Below are positions 12,401 to 23,945 of a stretch of DNA of 64,000 bases, piece after piece; the stretch's first letter is position 1, and each line of letters opens with the position of its first letter. The notes beneath the pieces were generated by a model. It saw nothing but the letters and a program-made list of their open reading frames with translations, was not told the DNA's origin and ran no database searches. A program made the position numbers and the translations under genes. This DNA is from Hoplostethus atlanticus (Eukaryota; Chordata; Actinopteri; Trachichthyiformes; Trachichthyidae), in contig JAXDDX010000059.1 in the NCBI GenBank assembly GCA_034670405.1, positions 2,593,501 to 2,657,500 on the forward strand, in the 5' to 3' direction.

Positions 12401-14785
12401 ATGTCCTTAAAAATGCGGTCTGTATTTGTTAACATGCTGTACTGTCTTCCATAGAAACAAACAAGAGAAACAAGAGAGTTTGTCTGTGTCCCCGAATATG
12501 CGAGGCACTCCAAGCCAGCAAGGCATAAGCCACGATGGGTCCCTTTTAAGATTGCCTGAAATCAATCACTTTTGGCATCTAAGGTCATTTTTCACCTTTT
12601 GCCAGAAAGGTAATCTTGAAGACATAAACTACCAGATAGTCCTTAAAAGATGTTTGATTGCAGTACACAACCATGTATAATACGCATTTAAAAAAAAAAG
12701 ACTTGTTGTAAAGATTTGATAGAAGATGCAACTTGAACTAGGCTACTCATGAGTTTGATTGTGGCTCATTCAAGAAATGTAATTATCCAGGAGTGGCAAC
12801 AAAAATAAGCATTTGACATTTGAATGTCAGTTTACTGTGTTTGATAAATAGATAGCATTTAAAAAAGTAATATTTTAGTGAAATAACAAAGGACAAGGAG
12901 AACAAAGATTAACAAAGATCAAAGAACAAAGACCAGCGAGCTCGAAATAAAACTATGGCCCATATAAAGAATGCAACTTAATTGAAGGAGTCTGTGTCCT
13001 TCATGAAGTGAAGATTACTAAGCTTGCTTCTGTGACGTAAACTTATCGTTGTGTGCTAAGTTACTAGTAAGTTTGCTAATCTACATAACCATAGCTATAG
13101 CTTTGCCTATCTGTAGCATAAAATAGTGCATGTGCATGTCTTGTAGAATAGGAAAGTAATTGATCAGTCATCTTAAGTTTATAAGGCCAAGCCAAATTTT
13201 CAGTGTTCTACAAATCACTTCTATTCTTTATCTCATTGTTATTTTAAAGCAAAAGTGTGCTGTTCTAACTGTTCTAACAGTCTTTCAGTGATCTTTTTCC
13301 GGAAAACTTTGTTTCATGGCATAGCAGCATTCAACAAGCCATAGCTTCCTCATTCCCCATTCATTGTGTCACATGCAATGTCACAGAAACTGAATGAAGA
13401 AAAGCTGACTGTGACGGTGTCCAAGAGGATTTTCTAGGGATCTGGTAGCCCATCATATGGACCCACACATTGTATGTGAGGACAGGATCCATGAGTAAAT
13501 TCAATGGTCACCATGAACATCAGTGCAGTATTTAACAACATAATCGGCATCCTTTTGGCAGTATACTTGGCAGTAGACAAGGATTTTGGTCTCCTGGATA
13601 AAAAGTAAATATACTTGCCTGAAGTTAAAGACTTGGAATTGCTAAAGATCTTGTCAGATCATCTTAACACTACAAAATGGAAACCTTGAGGGTTCTGATG
13701 GTGCAAAATTAGTTCCAAATGCTGAACTTCACCATAGAGCGCCATCTGCTCAAGGATCCTATCTGAGTGTGTTGAAAGAGTCCATGTGACCTTGACTTCG
13801 TACATTTGCTTGTTTTGAAACTGAAATCATTAACATTATATAAAGCTTTTGTGGATGTAAACACTCAGCCAAGCAGCCAGCAGCTCCAGACTGCGTATCA
13901 GTATAATATCAAAGGTTAGAGTCTCACTCCTCTGGTCTCTAGAAAACTATTTATATTCACAAAAATTGAATCATGCTACCCCAGACCACAAAAATAATAT
14001 GATGTGAAATCCTAAAATTTGTGATATTATTTATATATCCATCTATTCTTAGGGACAGAGTAAAGACAATATGACTGAAAACTGTTTGTGGCCCATAATG
14101 CACAGATGAGCAACATTTTCATTTCTCCAATTTGAGTTTTGAATCCACCGAAACACACAGTCTCGTGCAGCTACTGTATTGATTTGCTATTAGTGATAAA
14201 GCACTGTGCAAATGCAGTCTTATACAACATACATTTCTGAACTGTATGGCTATATTGTTGCTTACACGCTTACACTTACACACAGTCATTCACTGTTTGA
14301 TGGCATCAGTATGGCTCGTCACACACTGATATGAACATACGCGCCCATATATGCACGCACGCCCACCTGTGCTGTTTTGCGTGGACAACTTTTGAAGCGG
14401 ATAACCTCGTTCCCTAAGTTCGTGTTTCAGTTCCCTGACCTCGCTTACTTTTCATCTCACATTTGTCTAGCATCAAGGTCTCGCTTTATCGTTACACAAG
14501 GTATAAATCGAGGATCCTACACAAACACGTTTTCACTTTAAAGCAGGAAACCTTTTAGGATTTGCTGTCGATCCATTTGGGGGGGGGGAGACGTCCTATA
14601 TCGCGCTGTTCGACAACTCTCCGGCGCACACCAATATAGTATATATCAATCAGTTTCTGCAAGAGGTGCGCAGGATTTCCTCTCACCAAAGTGCATTGTG
14701 TTTCTCCTGAGATTCTTATTTCTGACGCATTTATCTATTATGTATGCCACTTGTCCGTAGCAGAATAGTGAAGTAGGCTGCTTAC
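9480..14785. other. Long non-coding interval
   Basis: No protein-coding gene, RNA gene or clear transposon is supported in this 5.3 kb. Unique moderately AT-rich DNA dominates. The island at 10620-10745 (TTTAATTGCAGGTAATTAAGCGTGCTCC and neighbours) looks regulatory. Purine-rich tracts lie at 10740-10790 and 10960-11010. From about 14330 CpG frequency rises toward the candidate exon at 14786. Confidence 0.4.
10620..10745. promoter_or_regulatory. Candidate cis-regulatory island
   Basis: Unique sequence with TTTAATTGCAGG, GGTAATTAAGCG, AAATTAGCTG and AGCGCTGTTC, no simple repeat and no coding frame. Homeodomain-type cores are crowded here. This is inference from motif density only. Confidence 0.3.
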
Positions 14786-15225
14786 CTTCACCGATGCACC
14801 TTCATTGACTTGATCAGTAGGTCCCACTTGGGTTCTTGGGAATCCCGTCGACGCGCGCAATGGATTGATGGTAATCTGGACAATTTATGAACAGATCGGA
14901 CTGCGCGTCCCTCTTCTTACATTAGACTATACTGGTGAAGAGTCACAGTGGCATGATGTATGAGTAGGTTATCTATGCAATGCAATGCTGGGTGAAAACT
15001 GCCCAAATTGAGAAAAATAATCAAGATGAGTGAGATGGGGAGGCAGCGCGCAGGGCTGGCAAGAGAAAAGTTGTCCTTGGAGCAACAAAAAGTTGACAGG
15101 AAAAAAAGGCACTCCACTGCAGCCTGCTACTGTCCAAAATACATGTCATGTAGTTTATTTGGGAAATGTAATGAAACGGATTTGTGTCAAAAAAGCAATG
15201 ACGAGAAATAGGCAGCTGCACGGGC
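14786..15225 (-). other. Candidate untranslated first exon (minus strand), right limit uncertain
   Basis: On the minus strand the segment ending TCGGTGAAG is followed by a consensus-like donor GTAAGCAGCC, placing an exon 3' edge at 14786. One frame is open into the donor (..RTQVGPTDQVNEGASVK) but has no in-frame ATG before an upstream stop, so a 5' untranslated exon is likely. CpG content is raised over about 14560-15600. The far edge and transcription start cannot be fixed. It may belong to the same transcript unit as the donor at 6044 and the exon at 2074-2224. Confidence 0.35.
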
Positions 15226-16529
15226 TTGCGAGGAGAGAGAGAGAGAGAGATGAAAAGAGAGAGAGATCCGGGCGCAGGGAGGGATGGGAGGACGAGAGCA
15301 GAGAGGGGGCAAAGAGGAGGAAAGGAGAAGCTGCTGAGCCTGTACCTTCACCTCACATCAGCCCGGCTGCGTTTAAGTTTCTACCAGCAGCAGACTGTGT
15401 TCTGCACTTGCTCCTCTGGCCGTGAGACAGAAAATTGCAAAGTGAAGAGACCGCCACAGAAAATATATGTAGACGGGTGGTGGCCAGATAGCGGATCGAT
15501 CGGGTTATAATTTTGTCCAAAGTCGGGGGGAAATAAAGTTCATGGAGGAATGAAATTTGAAAACAGATGGCGAATCCCGTCGCGTCCTAAATAAGATTCG
15601 ATCTTTGGGAATGGAGTGTAGATAATATTTGGTTGGACGTTTGATGAAAATGACGGATTTTTCATTTTGGACAGGTGGGGGTAGATGGAGTAAGGGGTGA
15701 CGGCAGGGTGTGGGGGTGGGTGAGAGAAGGTGGGAGTGGGGACTGCGTGGAGGTGATAGAGGGTGGATATTATGTGTCTAGGGACAGAAACTAAACTTGA
15801 GAGAGGAGGACGCGGTGTTTTTTCCCCCTTTCAGATTTCATCCAAAGATCTCACCCCCATCCCCTCTCTCCATTTGCCCCCAGTGCGCGGCAAATCCCCC
15901 CCCCCTTTTCCTCCGGCTCACCCCACAAAGAGGGGGGTGGGGAGGGAGGAAAAGGAGAGAAAACAAGAATACCAAATAAATGAGAAATTTTCGTACAGGC
16001 CCCGCTTCCGTGCGTTCCATGCTAGCAATAACAATTAAATATCGACCGCTTTCCCGGCCGGAGAGAACCTGAGATACCCAGAGACTGCCAAGTACCGAGA
16101 CCCCCTCCCCTCTATTTCTCCCCATCTTCCACATATGCACTCACTCCCTCACTCACTCAGTCTCCTCCTTTTCTCGTCAACCCATCCTATATACCTCTTT
16201 TCCTTCTAATCCAAGTCCATCAGGCCAATCTCTTCTAATTTGGTGTATCTCATTTCTCTTGATTCCATCCCACAACCCATTTCAACTCCACTTTTATCAT
16301 TGCTGATTTGGGGTGGCCTCTTGGACACACTCCGTTTCTCTCTCAATAGAAGGGGACTTCCTCAAACTGTGCATGTTAGTTTATCAAAATCAATTAAGGG
16401 ATTGAGATTCACGTTACTTCCCCTGGGTGTTACAGTCCAGGTATATTGTAGCCTACTGGCGCGCTCAGCTTCAGTTTCACTCTTAAAAAGGATGCGTCGT
16501 TTTCAACACATCAGATTGGGGGGGTGTGG
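15226..16529. other. GC-rich promoter-like interval with (GA)n and G/C tracts
   Basis: A (GA)n run lies at 15233-15250. The interval carries many CpGs and purine-rich tracts. At 15896-15946 a C10 run faces a GGGGGGTGGGG run, giving a strong local hairpin or quadruplex potential. Frames here follow these tracts. It may be promoter sequence of the candidate exon at 14786. Confidence 0.35.
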
Positions 16530-16610
16530 TGCTTTTCAACACGACATGTTATCAACAACACGTATTGACACAACGTATTGTTATTAACATATGCTGCGTT
16601 GAAAAGTAAC
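16530..16610. repeat. Imperfect 80-bp palindrome
   Basis: The segment folds back on itself: CTTTTCAACACGACATGTTA on the left mirrors the reverse complement of the right side (CTTTTCAACGCAGCATATGTTA), and the inner ATCAACAACACGT mirrors ATAACAATACGT. It contains no coding frame and may be the remnant of a small foldback element. Confidence 0.65.
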
Positions 16611-16737
16611 AGAAACTAGACATTGTGTGTTTTAGACCATGCATGGCTAAGGATTGTTGCATAATGGCTAACAGATTTATTTGCTGGGATAGACCCACTG
16701 ACTGTGTGAGAGCCTTTAGCCAGTTCTCTATAGTCAA

Positions 16738-17121
16738 GTGGACAGGAAGGAGTGGACTAAATGGTTGTGTGACTCATGGGAAGATTTTCCTTTGTGGTGG
16801 ACAAATGCACTTTGGCATTTATTTATCAACCCTGTGTGGATCGTTGTAGAATATGATGACCTATAATCTAGTGGCCTATCCGACGGAGGATAATGGGCTA
16901 TGGGCTTCAGACTATGGACCAAAATACAAAAGTGGACAGGTATTAACAGACTATATTGTTTTGCAACTTTTGGCAGGAGTGGAAGACAAATGCACTTTTT
17001 GGCATTTACTTACAAAACCTGTGTGGATCCTTGTAGAATATGATGACCTAAAATCTAGTGGTCTATCCAACAGACAACAATGGAGTCTGAGCTTCAGATT
17101 TCAGACCAAAAGACAAACAGG
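16738..17121. repeat. Tandem duplication, two units of about 185 bp
   Basis: Two copies in the same orientation share blocks such as ACAAATGCACTTT..GGCATTTA, CTGTGTGGATC.TTGTAGAAT, ATGATGACCTA.AATCTAGTGG and CTTCAGA..T...ACCAAAA, offset by 185-187 bp (for example 16801 against 16986, and 16831 against 17018). The copies differ at many sites, so the duplication is old. Confidence 0.85.
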
Positions 17122-17599
17122 TAGACTCCATTCCCTTCCAACAACCTCCTTTTGTTGACTGATGTGGCCCCTGGATTTGTGCAACTCGTGACAAGACTGC
17201 TAGAGAAGTGGCATTATGTTAGACTTATAAGTCCTGAGCACGCAATGCCAACTTTCCAAACGAATAGCACAACTATCAAAAGTTTCTCCATCATTGTCGT
17301 TGTCTTCTCTCACTCCTCTTTATATTTTTTTCCGCCTCAGAACTTCTCTCTGCTCGCACCCAAGCCATTCAATTTCTATTTATTCCCCCCACTCCCACTC
17401 CCACTCTGAGAGCGCTGCCACCCCACCACCACCCAACACCTCCTCTCGGTCTCCTCATCCTCCTTCATCCTCCTTCTCATCTCTCCTTTTTCACACCTCT
17501 CCGCATCTTCTCGTCCGCTATTAAAACCCATTCTCCCCCTGTTGTCGCCCTAATTCCCTTTCTCCATCCCGCCGTCTTCCCTTTCCCTACTTCCCTCAA

Positions 17600-17675
17600 C
17601 CTCGTTATCTCTCCCGTTTGACTTTAATTAGTTAATGCATTAATTATCTACGCCCCAATACCTGCACCATTAACA
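17600..17675. promoter_or_regulatory. Candidate regulatory motif cluster
   Basis: Contains TTTAATTAGTTAATGCATTAATTATC, a tight run of homeodomain and POU-type cores between pyrimidine-rich flanks. No coding frame. Confidence 0.3.
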
Positions 17676-17984
17676 TACCCTCTCTTCCCCATGGCTCTCT
17701 CTGTCTCAACCCTAAGGCCTCTGGGCTGGAGCTATGTATGTGGACACACAGATAGGCGCGCGCGCGCACACACACGCACACACCCTTCTCTTCATTTTCC
17801 CCCTTTTTTACCCCATGCCTCTTTTTCACTCTATTTCTCGGTCTTCCACTCTTTGCCCCCTACCTATTCCGCCCCCAGTCATCTCTCTCCCCCCGTCTAT
17901 CTTTCTTCTGCCCCCCTATACTCTCCTCTTTTTCTCTCTGTGCCTTGCAGTCGCCTCTGCCGGCTGGTCTCTCTCCCCGGCGTC
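17675..17984. repeat. Pyrimidine-rich tract with CG/CA run
   Basis: CG-containing CA run at 17755-17783, followed by about 180 bp of nearly pure pyrimidine (plus strand) to about 17950. Frames on both strands are low-complexity artefacts. Confidence 0.6.
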
Positions 17985-18240
17985 GGAATTATGAAAAATG
18001 CGCCCATCGACAGAGCGCCTCAGCTTCGATTAGCCGAGATGGGACATGACAGGCCGCGATCAATACTTATACCGTCCTATAACGTGTCAACTAATGAATC
18101 AATCTCGGCTAAATTTTCCATTTTTCAAAAGCCGACGCGAGAGACTGGAATATCCTCTTTTGTAAAGATATTATTATCGATTTCGTCGGCAATTTGACAT
18201 CGGGGGTAGTTAATTCCACTCTAGAATAAAATTGAAAACA
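17985..18240. promoter_or_regulatory. Candidate conserved non-coding element
   Basis: A 250-bp island of complex, balanced sequence rich in CpG and ATTA cores, set sharply between low-complexity CT and GGGA tracts. An exact 11-bp inverted repeat TTAGCCGAGAT / ATCTCGGCTAA lies at 18030-18040 and 18102-18112. No long frame runs through it on either strand. The texture matches deeply conserved vertebrate enhancers, but conservation itself is not visible here. Confidence 0.45.
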
Positions 18241-18255
18241 CTTGAGATTGAAGTG

Positions 18256-18300
18256 AGAGAGGGAGGGAGGGAGGGAGGGAGGGAGGGAGAGGAGGGAGGC
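18256..18300. repeat. (GGGA)n microsatellite
   Basis: GGGA tetranucleotide run. Confidence 0.9.
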
Positions 18301-18427
18301 AAGGGCAGGCAGGAGGGGAGGGGGAGACGGTTGTTGACTTGATAAAAGAGAATGGGAAGATGGAAGGAAGGGGAAAAGGGGTAGGAAGAGGAGATAGTAC
18401 TGGTTGTATTGCAGAAACAGGAGGCTG

Positions 18428-18428
<1 letters not shown>

Positions 18429-18460
<32 letters not shown>

Positions 18461-18462
18461 AT
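18429..18462. repeat. (TATC)n microsatellite
   Basis: Clean TATC run of about eight units. Confidence 0.95.
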
Positions 18463-20404
18463 CACCATACAGAAGAAATATTAAAAAACAGAAACAATAT
18501 ATAACAACAATAAGAAATACGTATTTAGATATGTTTATACTGCTGTTTGTTTGAGTACAACATTGTTTGTGGTAAACTAGCCTATGTTTAGACCATGTTG
18601 GTGATATTTCTGAAGGACAGACGGACCATTGGCCCGCATGAATGATCAGCAAGATGCTTTTGGGCAAAACCCCAATAAATGGGCAGGTGTGGTTCTGTGG
18701 TTAATCACAAGGCATAGCCACATGTGGCAGGCTCATTTCGTGTGTTGGTTTGAATGGAAGTTATTGATGTAATCATAGTTTCAAATTATTGCTAGAGCAC
18801 TGTAAACATATGCATTTTATCTCAGTACATATTCATAGAAGTTATGATAATGCCAACGTGGGTGTTTATGTGTGTGTATTGTATGATTTTGTGTGTGTGT
18901 GTGTGTGTGCGTGCCTGTAGAGAGAGAGAGAGAGAGTCAGCATGTGTGTCAGAGTGAAATATAGATGGAGGAGGCCGGTGTGTGTGAGGGTCAGCGAGGT
19001 GCAGTGTAACTGTCGACAATCACAGCCTTATTTACCTGTCAAAAACACTATCATCCCACACAGCCCCAGCCAAGCAATTTCTCCTGTCTCCCTCCCTCCT
19101 CTTTCTCTCTCTCTCTACCTCCAATTACAACCTAGAGGGCTATTTCTCTCCAGGACAAAAACACTCCCCGCAAGCCCTCCCTCTCCCTTCCGATAGCTCC
19201 TTCTCTCTCCCCCCTTTCTCTTCCCCTCTCCCTTTCCCACTCTCCCCCACTCTTTTCCTCTGCTGAGAGTTGGAGAGTGGAAATGAACAAGCTGTAAACA
19301 CACACCACTTATCACAGTGTATGCTGTTGTGTATTTTCGGGGGACGGCTGGCGAGGTGAAGGCTGTGGTATATGAGGCCAGAGACATGGACTAACTTAGC
19401 AGACAGACACAGATTAAAGATGCAACATGGGTTGGTAGACTGATCAATGCACTGCTGGTCATTCACTACACTTCCCTCTAAAGCTACAACCACACTACTG
19501 AAATGCACCTACAGAATACTGAATGTTGCGTGTATAATCTTCTGTCTCCTCTTACACTGTATATGAGGCCCTGTTGTGCTTGAACCACGTGTCAGTATGA
19601 ACTGTGAAACTCAGTAAATCGTCAGTATGATCTGCACCAATGTCATGCACCAAGACAAATTCCTGTACATTGCATTGTACTTGGAGATTAAAGTGATCAA
19701 CACACATGGAGACAAACATCTGCTGTATTAATGAATGCCAATACATATTCCTCTGTCAGTTTGGGGTTGTATTCAGTGTTCTCTGACATGCTAACAAATT
19801 TCAAATGGCCTTTAAAAAAAAAAAGTAGTATTGCTCTGAGGATCAGGTTTCAAATGTTCTACGGCACTGGAAACAATGGTGTCTGTGAAATAAGAAACAA
19901 TTTGGAAAATGTCTGACTATTTTGTCCAAGAAGGCCAATGGAAAAGAAGAAAATAGAGAATAAGCCCTCCGTTTATGTGCTTCTGAGTCCGTGAAAGGGC
20001 ATGGGCGCTGTCCAAAAGTGCAGTGCTGAATACTTTGAGCCAGGCACTGTCCACGGTGGTGGATGTGGATGGTGGATGTGCTGGAGGTCTTTCCTCAAAA
20101 GAGTACATTTGTGTTTATTGTTGAATAGTGAACACACTCACAAGAGATTTAATCAAGAGGTATATATATATATATATATCCATGGATTATAATTAGATCT
20201 TCTCTATGATCATATAAGAAATGACTTATCTCTACCTTTTGGTAATCTGCTATGAAATGCTCAGTTGGTGTGCATCCAGAATGGCACTGTGGCAATTAAG
20301 AAGAGAGAAAACATTGTGCGTAAATATGAGTCAAATCAGAAATATAAAATTAGACTATGCATCTGTGTGTGTGCGTTGTGTGCAAGCATGCACGTGTGTG
20401 TATT

Positions 20405-20437
<33 letters not shown>

Positions 20438-20597
20438 ACAAAACATTTTTTATTGCTGGCATGCTCATGGCTAAGGCTACCAAGGCTAAGGCAGCTACCA
20501 TTTATTTTCAAGATTTTTAGGCTTGAATCCGGTTTATGATGTTTCACAACATTTCCCCTTTCAACCTTTTCCATCTTTCCTGTCACTCTCCACTCAA
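18463..20597. other. Non-coding interval with simple repeats
   Basis: No gene is supported. TG runs at 18889-18910 and 20406-20435, GA at 18919-18936, CT-rich tract at 19085-19260, and (TA)n at 20161-20179. The remainder is unique AT-rich sequence with no coding texture. Confidence 0.45.
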
Positions 20598-20770
20598 TAC
20601 ACTGAGAAAAACATCTGTTTGAACAAGTCATTTAATCTAATATTAAATGACTTGAAAAAACTTGCCAATGGGGTAAGATTATGAAACTACATTGGAAACA
20701 AGTGGAATTATCTGACTCCATTGAAAGATGTTTTGGCCTGTTTTAAGGAAAACAAGGTTTTAAGACTGAA
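20598..20770. mobile_element. Possible MITE relic with internal hairpin
   Basis: Contains a perfect 13-bp inverted repeat, CAAGTCATTTAAT (20624-20636) and ATTAAATGACTTG (20642-20654), then CTTGCCAATGGGGTAAG and repeated GTTTTAAGGAAAACAAGGTTTTAAGA. These words recall dispersed short repeats common in fish genomes, but I cannot match a family with certainty and I see no target duplication. Confidence 0.4.
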
Positions 20771-21456
20771 CATGAGAGAAAATTATGTGTTCATGGACTT
20801 TTGGACTTTGGACTTCTTTGCAGTGCAAAGATGTACCTGAAAATACTGTTATTATAGAGTAGGCATTTGTCCTGTTTAAGTAAACATCTACACATGCTTT
20901 TAGAAAGAGAATGAAAAACGTTGAACGTACACCGAAGACGTGAGGCAATTGAACAGACGATGAAAAGATTAATATTTAAAAAAGGTCCACAAATGGGATC
21001 ATTGTCAATTCTTTATTGAAATTAAACCTGCAGGAAAGTTTAGTGAATCATCCCTGTAAGACAACTGCACCCAAGTACTCATGAGGATGCTTCTTAGAAT
21101 GTAAACAATCAACTGGAGCAGTGGACCATAAGCTTAAGAGTCATTTGATAAAATGCACTGAAAAACTAACTATACTAAAAACTAACTCTATAGTAAAAAT
21201 ACTCAGACCACTGTGGGTTTGTCCAGTGAGGATTTAAGCGAATATCTTTTTAAGGAGTAACTTCTGTAACAGATTATTCAGTATGATGGGAGTTAGAGCC
21301 TCTCTGGCAGGCTGAGTGACAGACAGTGATAGATGGGGATGCCCGCCCCGCTCCCTGACTGAAAAGCGACTGAAAAGAATTTTGCTGATACACGACTCTG
21401 GCGGATACTTGGGTGCCCTTTTATTTCCCATTCTGAGACTGATGCCTGTGACTGAA

Positions 21457-21458
<2 letters not shown>

Positions 21459-21495
<37 letters not shown>
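21459..21495. repeat. (CA)n microsatellite
   Basis: Clean CA dinucleotide run. Confidence 0.9.
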
Positions 21496-21497
<2 letters not shown>

Positions 21498-21636
21498 TTG
21501 ATAGCAGTCCCCTGCCTGTCTTAGTGACTGGTTCTGTGAAAGGGCCATCTGACAAAGCCATTAACAGGACTGTGTAATACCTGTGTCTGTAGAGCAGAGA
21601 AAGACACACTGCCATGACATAAGAAGCACCATGACA

Positions 21637-21671
21637 TCTGACTGACTGACTGACTGACTGACTGACTGACT
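21637..21671. repeat. (TGAC)n microsatellite
   Basis: TGAC tetranucleotide run of about eight units. Confidence 0.9.
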
Positions 21672-23149
21672 GGCTAGCTGGTTGACAGATAAAGATAGAC
21701 AGAGACATCACTGAGACAGCAATAGAGACAAAACATGTCAGAGAGAGTGACGGGGTCTTTGCATGTTCTGTGCTGCCAATCACTTCCAACAAAAGCATGT
21801 TGGAAAGATTTACATAGGAATGTGTCTGCATTTCAGTCAGTCATGCAAAAGGGGCAACATTTTACATGTCTAAGGTTAAGGTTAAGCACACAAAGTTTAG
21901 GGAAAATTGTGCGGATTTGAGATGTAATTTTAGCATTCAGCCAGAGAATGGAGGTACAACTACAGAAAGTGAACGAGAGAAAGAGAAAGAGAGTTCTAGA
22001 CAGAGAGATGGAAAGAGAGTCAGAGCAGAAATGTAAAGGGAGAGACAGAGACAATGCATGAGAGCAAAAGAGAGAGAGAGAGAAGAATGATGTTGAATTG
22101 AGTGTGTGTGTGTGTGTAGGTCTGTGTTTTCATGTGTGTGGGCCAGGGCAGCAGGCAGAGGCAGCTAAGCAGAACCAGCCAGCCCTCACAAACCAATCAG
22201 GCCTTCATTAGGCTGGGCGGGAGGGATCGATGGCCAGCCTGCATCAATTAAACAGCGCCCGCACCACACTATACACACACCTATTCTATACACTACCATC
22301 ACACTACACGCACACATGCACACACACCTATTCTAATACCACAACACCACACACATACATGCACTAACACAAATGCACATACATACACAAACTGACAAGA
22401 ATATGCTTTCAGCAGATAACACAACACTAGACTACACTATACATAGACAACTATCTATATTTCGCAAACCTATGTTACACTAAGATATTGTTATACTAAA
22501 CAAGTACGCTGTCAACATAAAACAATGTATCCCTATGCTTTTCACTTGTACACTAAACCCGGAAGACCTACACGTTTCACTACACCTCTGCTATATGCAA
22601 TAGCAGGCCTATACACAAACAAGCAGGGATCAAACCTCAATTCCACATTCAGAGTTTCTATCTAATCAAATAAGCATTTTAGACCAACAATATGGACTAA
22701 TTTCCTTTTAAAAAAAAATAAAAATAAAGGTTACACATTTAATATCTCTATACAATAATACATAATACATAACACAAAATACACAAAAGAGAGTTAAAGG
22801 TGTTAGTGGGCTATCCAGCAAATCCCGTTACTTACTGAGTGACCAGCTGAAAGGCAATTGGCTATTAAAGAGAATTTCTGAAAAAATAATAAAAAAATAC
22901 TTTCTAAGGCACTTTCCAAACTGCAATCAAACTGTAACCTGTCCAGTCGCTCTTTCACCCCGACATACACTCACAACATCGATAACACCCAATTACACAC
23001 AAGCTCACACATGGTGGGTCTTGAACACACAATTACACCCGCTTTGGACACACTTTTATTAACACTCAATTACACACGCGCATAAATCACTGGCGAAGCG
23101 CGCACCCAGGAGAGCGTAACTGGAGACTGGTGAGTGAGGGGTGGATCAT
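21672..23149. other. Non-coding interval, AT-rich
   Basis: GA-rich tract at 21960-22084, TG run at 22101-22119, scattered CA-rich text at 22265-22390 and AT-rich unique DNA to about 22920. Nothing coding is supported. Confidence 0.45.
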
Positions 23150-23150
23150 T

Positions 23151-23448
23151 TTATTTTGCCATATCTTTCACTAAAGGCCAAAAATTACTTAGAAAACAAG
23201 GTCTCGTCCCATAGACAGCGCACAGAGGGGAAGGACATGACCGGAAAGAAGAGGAAGGCAGACACGGTATAAGGGGACTCCCCGTTAAGGTCAATGGTGA
23301 ACATATGACAATAAAAACGACATCTGTGCCACATATTTGTCCCTGAAATGCACGACCACTGAAATCCACTCAAACAGCTAAAATGCTGCCTCCCTTCCGA
23401 GGAGGTTTTATCTTACCCTTCCGGGTTGGAACGCCACTCCGTTTCCAT
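23151..23448 (-). CDS. Possible very small two-exon gene (uncertain)
   Basis: On the minus strand an ATG at 23448 lies in a strong Kozak context (GTCACCATGG) and reads METEWRSNPEG into a good donor (GG, then GTAAGA) at 23417/23416. TTTCAG acceptors 70-90 bp further on (exon edge at 23342 or 16 bp earlier, at 23358) would give short introns of fish type. Joined to the 23358 edge, the frame stays open to a stop at 23151; joined to the 23342 edge it stops after about 18 codons. An AATAAA signal follows at 23150-23155 (minus). I recognise no homologue, and no downstream coding exons are visible. Alternatively this is only promoter and 5' leader of a transcript continuing leftwards. Confidence 0.22.
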
Positions 23449-23700
23449 GGTGACGACGTGTAGTTCTTTCTAGGATTGTGGGAGGTGAAAGTTCGTAGCT
23501 GTGGTGTGAATATTATTAGCTAACGTTCGTGAAGATTTCACAATAATAAAACGTTTATTTGTGTTTGTTAATTACATACTGCTCAGTAAAGGACAGGCGT
23601 GATTTGTGGAACATGTTTCCGAAACAGTGTGATTAAGTTTGATAGCGGCCAAGTATAGGTTAGTGCCTCATCCCTCACCTCTAAATACACAATACGCCGT
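23417..23700. promoter_or_regulatory. Promoter-like patch with RFX X-box
   Basis: Contains GTTTCCATGGTGAC (23441-23454), a match to the RFX X-box found in promoters of ciliary genes, next to TGACG and CCGGAAGG (ETS-type). CpGs continue through 23450-23860 beside AT-rich DNA. The patch could fire in either direction: to the left into the candidate small gene, or to the right into an unknown transcript. The X-box overlaps the candidate ATG, which is unusual for a promoter site. Confidence 0.4.
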
Positions 23701-23734
23701 GGCGAAAGTGCCGCGGTAAAAGTATTCAACTCTA

Positions 23735-23945
23735 AAATAAACGTGTCTGTATTGGGCGATTACCGGGCCACGCTTCCTGAGCCCTGTGCGTCACCTGCCC
23801 GCCGTGGCATTGACACGTCAGTCTCCCGCAGCTAACGCAATGTGACAGTGTTGAGATTATAATATCTGGCCCGTATTACCGAGCATTAACGCCATTACCG
23901 CGCCCCGCCCTCGTCGGAGCCGCTCAGGTGGGCCACTACGGGGTT
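23735..23945. promoter_or_regulatory. Candidate cis-regulatory island
   Basis: Unique CpG-containing sequence with GGGCGATTACCGGGCC, GTATTACCGAGCATTAACGCCATTACCGC and CGCTCAGGTGGG. Repeated ATTACCG/ATTAACG cores suggest clustered factor sites. No coding frame. Confidence 0.35.
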
